Origin: Phaeodactylibacter luteus
GTDB lineage: Bacteria > Bacteroidota > Bacteroidia > Chitinophagales > Saprospiraceae
Assembly: GCF_007993045.1 (NCBI RefSeq)
Contig: NZ_VOOR01000025.1
Span: 18,607-82,606, forward strand
Direction: 5' to 3'
DNA: 64,000 bases
The position numbers were made by a program, and so were the translations under genes. Under the pieces are notes generated by a model, which was not told the origin of the DNA, made no database searches, and saw nothing but the letters and a program-made list of their open reading frames with translations. Below, piece after piece: positions 63,178 through 64,000 of this stretch (position 1 is its first letter; every line of letters starts with the position of its first letter).

Positions 63178-63314
63178 GCGATGAGCAGGGCATGAACGGC
63201 CCCAACTTCACGGCGTACGGGGTAACGGGCACTCCCACAATGTTTTTGTTGGATGCTCAGGGGCGCATTGAGCTGCGGGCCATATCCTTGGATGACATCA
63301 TCTCTCACCATTAG
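63178..63314 (+). pseudogene. 3' fragment of the TlpA-like gene, after AAA copy 3
   Basis: Matches the end of the 56209 gene (CDEQGMNGPNFTAYGVTGTPTMF ... SLDDIIS), with a changed last codon run (SHH). Preceded by the same ~80-bp unrelated segment as the 59489 fragment (from about 63096). Confidence 0.82.
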
Positions 63315-63338
63315 ACCGCCAAGTGGCTCATCAGCCCC

Positions 63339-63469
63339 AAAGTGGGACGGGCAGGCTACGCTTGATTATTAGGTGATTGCTGCCCCTGCCTATTATATAC
63401 TCGGCAAGGAGCGCACCATCCTGCAAAGCTTTAAATCCATAGCGCATCTAAAGGCTTGGTTGGAATGGG
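63339..63469 (+). pseudogene. 3' fragment of a gene like the 47778 TlpA-like protein
   Basis: Matches the last ~42 codons of the 47778 gene (KWDGQA...LDY, KERTILQSFKSIAHLKAWLEW). It has a nonsense change: GATTATTAG where the intact gene reads GATTATCAG. It comes from the other thioredoxin-fold gene than the three fragments just upstream. Confidence 0.8.
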
Positions 63470-63489
63470 GTTTTGAAGCCAAGCTTTAG

Positions 63490-64000
63490 CAATGTGCAGT
63501 TGGGTAGCCTGCGGCCATTCTGCCAATCTCGGTAGAGCAGCTCGAAAACCGGAGGGGCCATGATTTTTGTTTGTCGCCCCTATAGCTGCGTTCAGTTGCG
63601 ATTTTGGGGGTTTCATCGCTTATGGCCTAGCACATTTTTAAGTAGATGTAGTTCTTTACCCGCGTATTCAATGGTGCTATCGGGTCTTCTTAACTATGCT
63701 TAATGGTTTGGGAGATTAATAAGCTCCAAGTGTCAAACAGTATTCAGGTTTATTGAAGTACCTCAGTCATTTCGAATGTGTTGAGCTGCTGCGGTTTAAA
63801 AAACTGCTCCTTTTTGATGGTTTATAAAGTGTTCTTTAGGCTTGTAAGCAACCTTTAGTAATCGTAAAGGTGTGTGATGAGCCTACTAAGAACTGATCAG
63901 AAGGCTGAAAAGCAGGATTATTTTCCGCATTGTCGACTCTTCGCTGATGAATGGAGCTTTAGTATTCCATTCAAAAATCCATTATGAGAATCCTATCCTC
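63490..64000. other. Gene-free end of window with decayed cassette leader
   Basis: From about 63500 to 63640 the sequence follows, with many changes, the region upstream of the 217-aa protein genes (GCCCCTATAGCTGCGTTCAG, GGGGGTTTCATCGCT). No 217-aa gene follows. Near 63915-63965 a segment resembles part of M3 in reverse (GGATTATTTTCCG..., GAAGAGTCGAC on the other strand), but weakly. Nothing else recognised. Confidence 0.5.

Noticed and set aside
63915..63965. Fourth M3-like copy in reverse
   Set aside because: Only short stretches match and neither tip is found; noted as weak similarity only.

Overview
The window is chromosomal DNA of a member of the Bacteroidota, most likely a marine-type Saprospiria/Lewinella-like bacterium (lineage is inference). 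Supporting signs are two giant secreted proteins ending in gliding-motility C-terminal (CHU_C) domains, other proteins with type IX secretion (T9SS) tail domains, Fibrobacter-succinogenes-type paralogous (FISUMP) proteins, a BatA-domain protein, start sites without clear Shine-Dalgarno sequences, and candidate TAnnTTTG-type -7 boxes. No rRNA, tRNA, CRISPR array or transposase gene was seen.

Left part (1-38.3 kb) is fairly GC-rich and mostly single-copy. In order it holds the 3' part of a degenerate SF1 helicase-like gene; a lipoprotein joining a degenerate GH3 domain to a serine beta-lactamase-like hydrolase; a peptidoglycan amidase; ccmB; a BatA-domain membrane protein; a rhomboid protease; rlmH; a SWIM zinc-finger protein; an ECF sigma factor with a putative anti-sigma partner; a CHU_C adhesin followed 2 nt later by a secreted C1 peptidase; a second CHU_C protein; a ChaN/Sco1/cytochrome c operon; arfB; a DASH cryptochrome; a ZIP transporter; tyrS; a GH13-like protein; an operon of a PhzF-like protein, a Cys/Met-metabolism PLP enzyme and a sirtuin; and a LytTR response regulator.

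Right part (39.4-64 kb) is a nursery of recent duplications and looks more AT-rich. It has two tandem di-heme peroxidase genes with T9SS tails; a TPR histidine kinase; three copies of a cassette made of a structured 5' leader, a 217-aa secreted protein and a FISUMP protein, with thioredoxin-fold lipoprotein/secreted proteins or an FG-GAP protein after them; and three tandem AAA-ATPase-like/PD-(D/E)XK genes separated by 3' fragments of the upstream thioredoxin gene. The three AAA genes form a mosaic: each differs from the other two in exactly one block.

Three families of short non-autonomous mobile elements (here called M1, M2, M3) run through the whole window. M1 (about 180-205 bp, 20-bp imperfect inverted ends, 8-bp target duplications) has nine full or partial copies. 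One copy lies inside a FISUMP pseudogene, one in a site whose empty form occurs twice nearby, and two copies are themselves split by M2 or M3. M3 (161 bp) has CTAG-type target duplications; M2 is flanked by TA.
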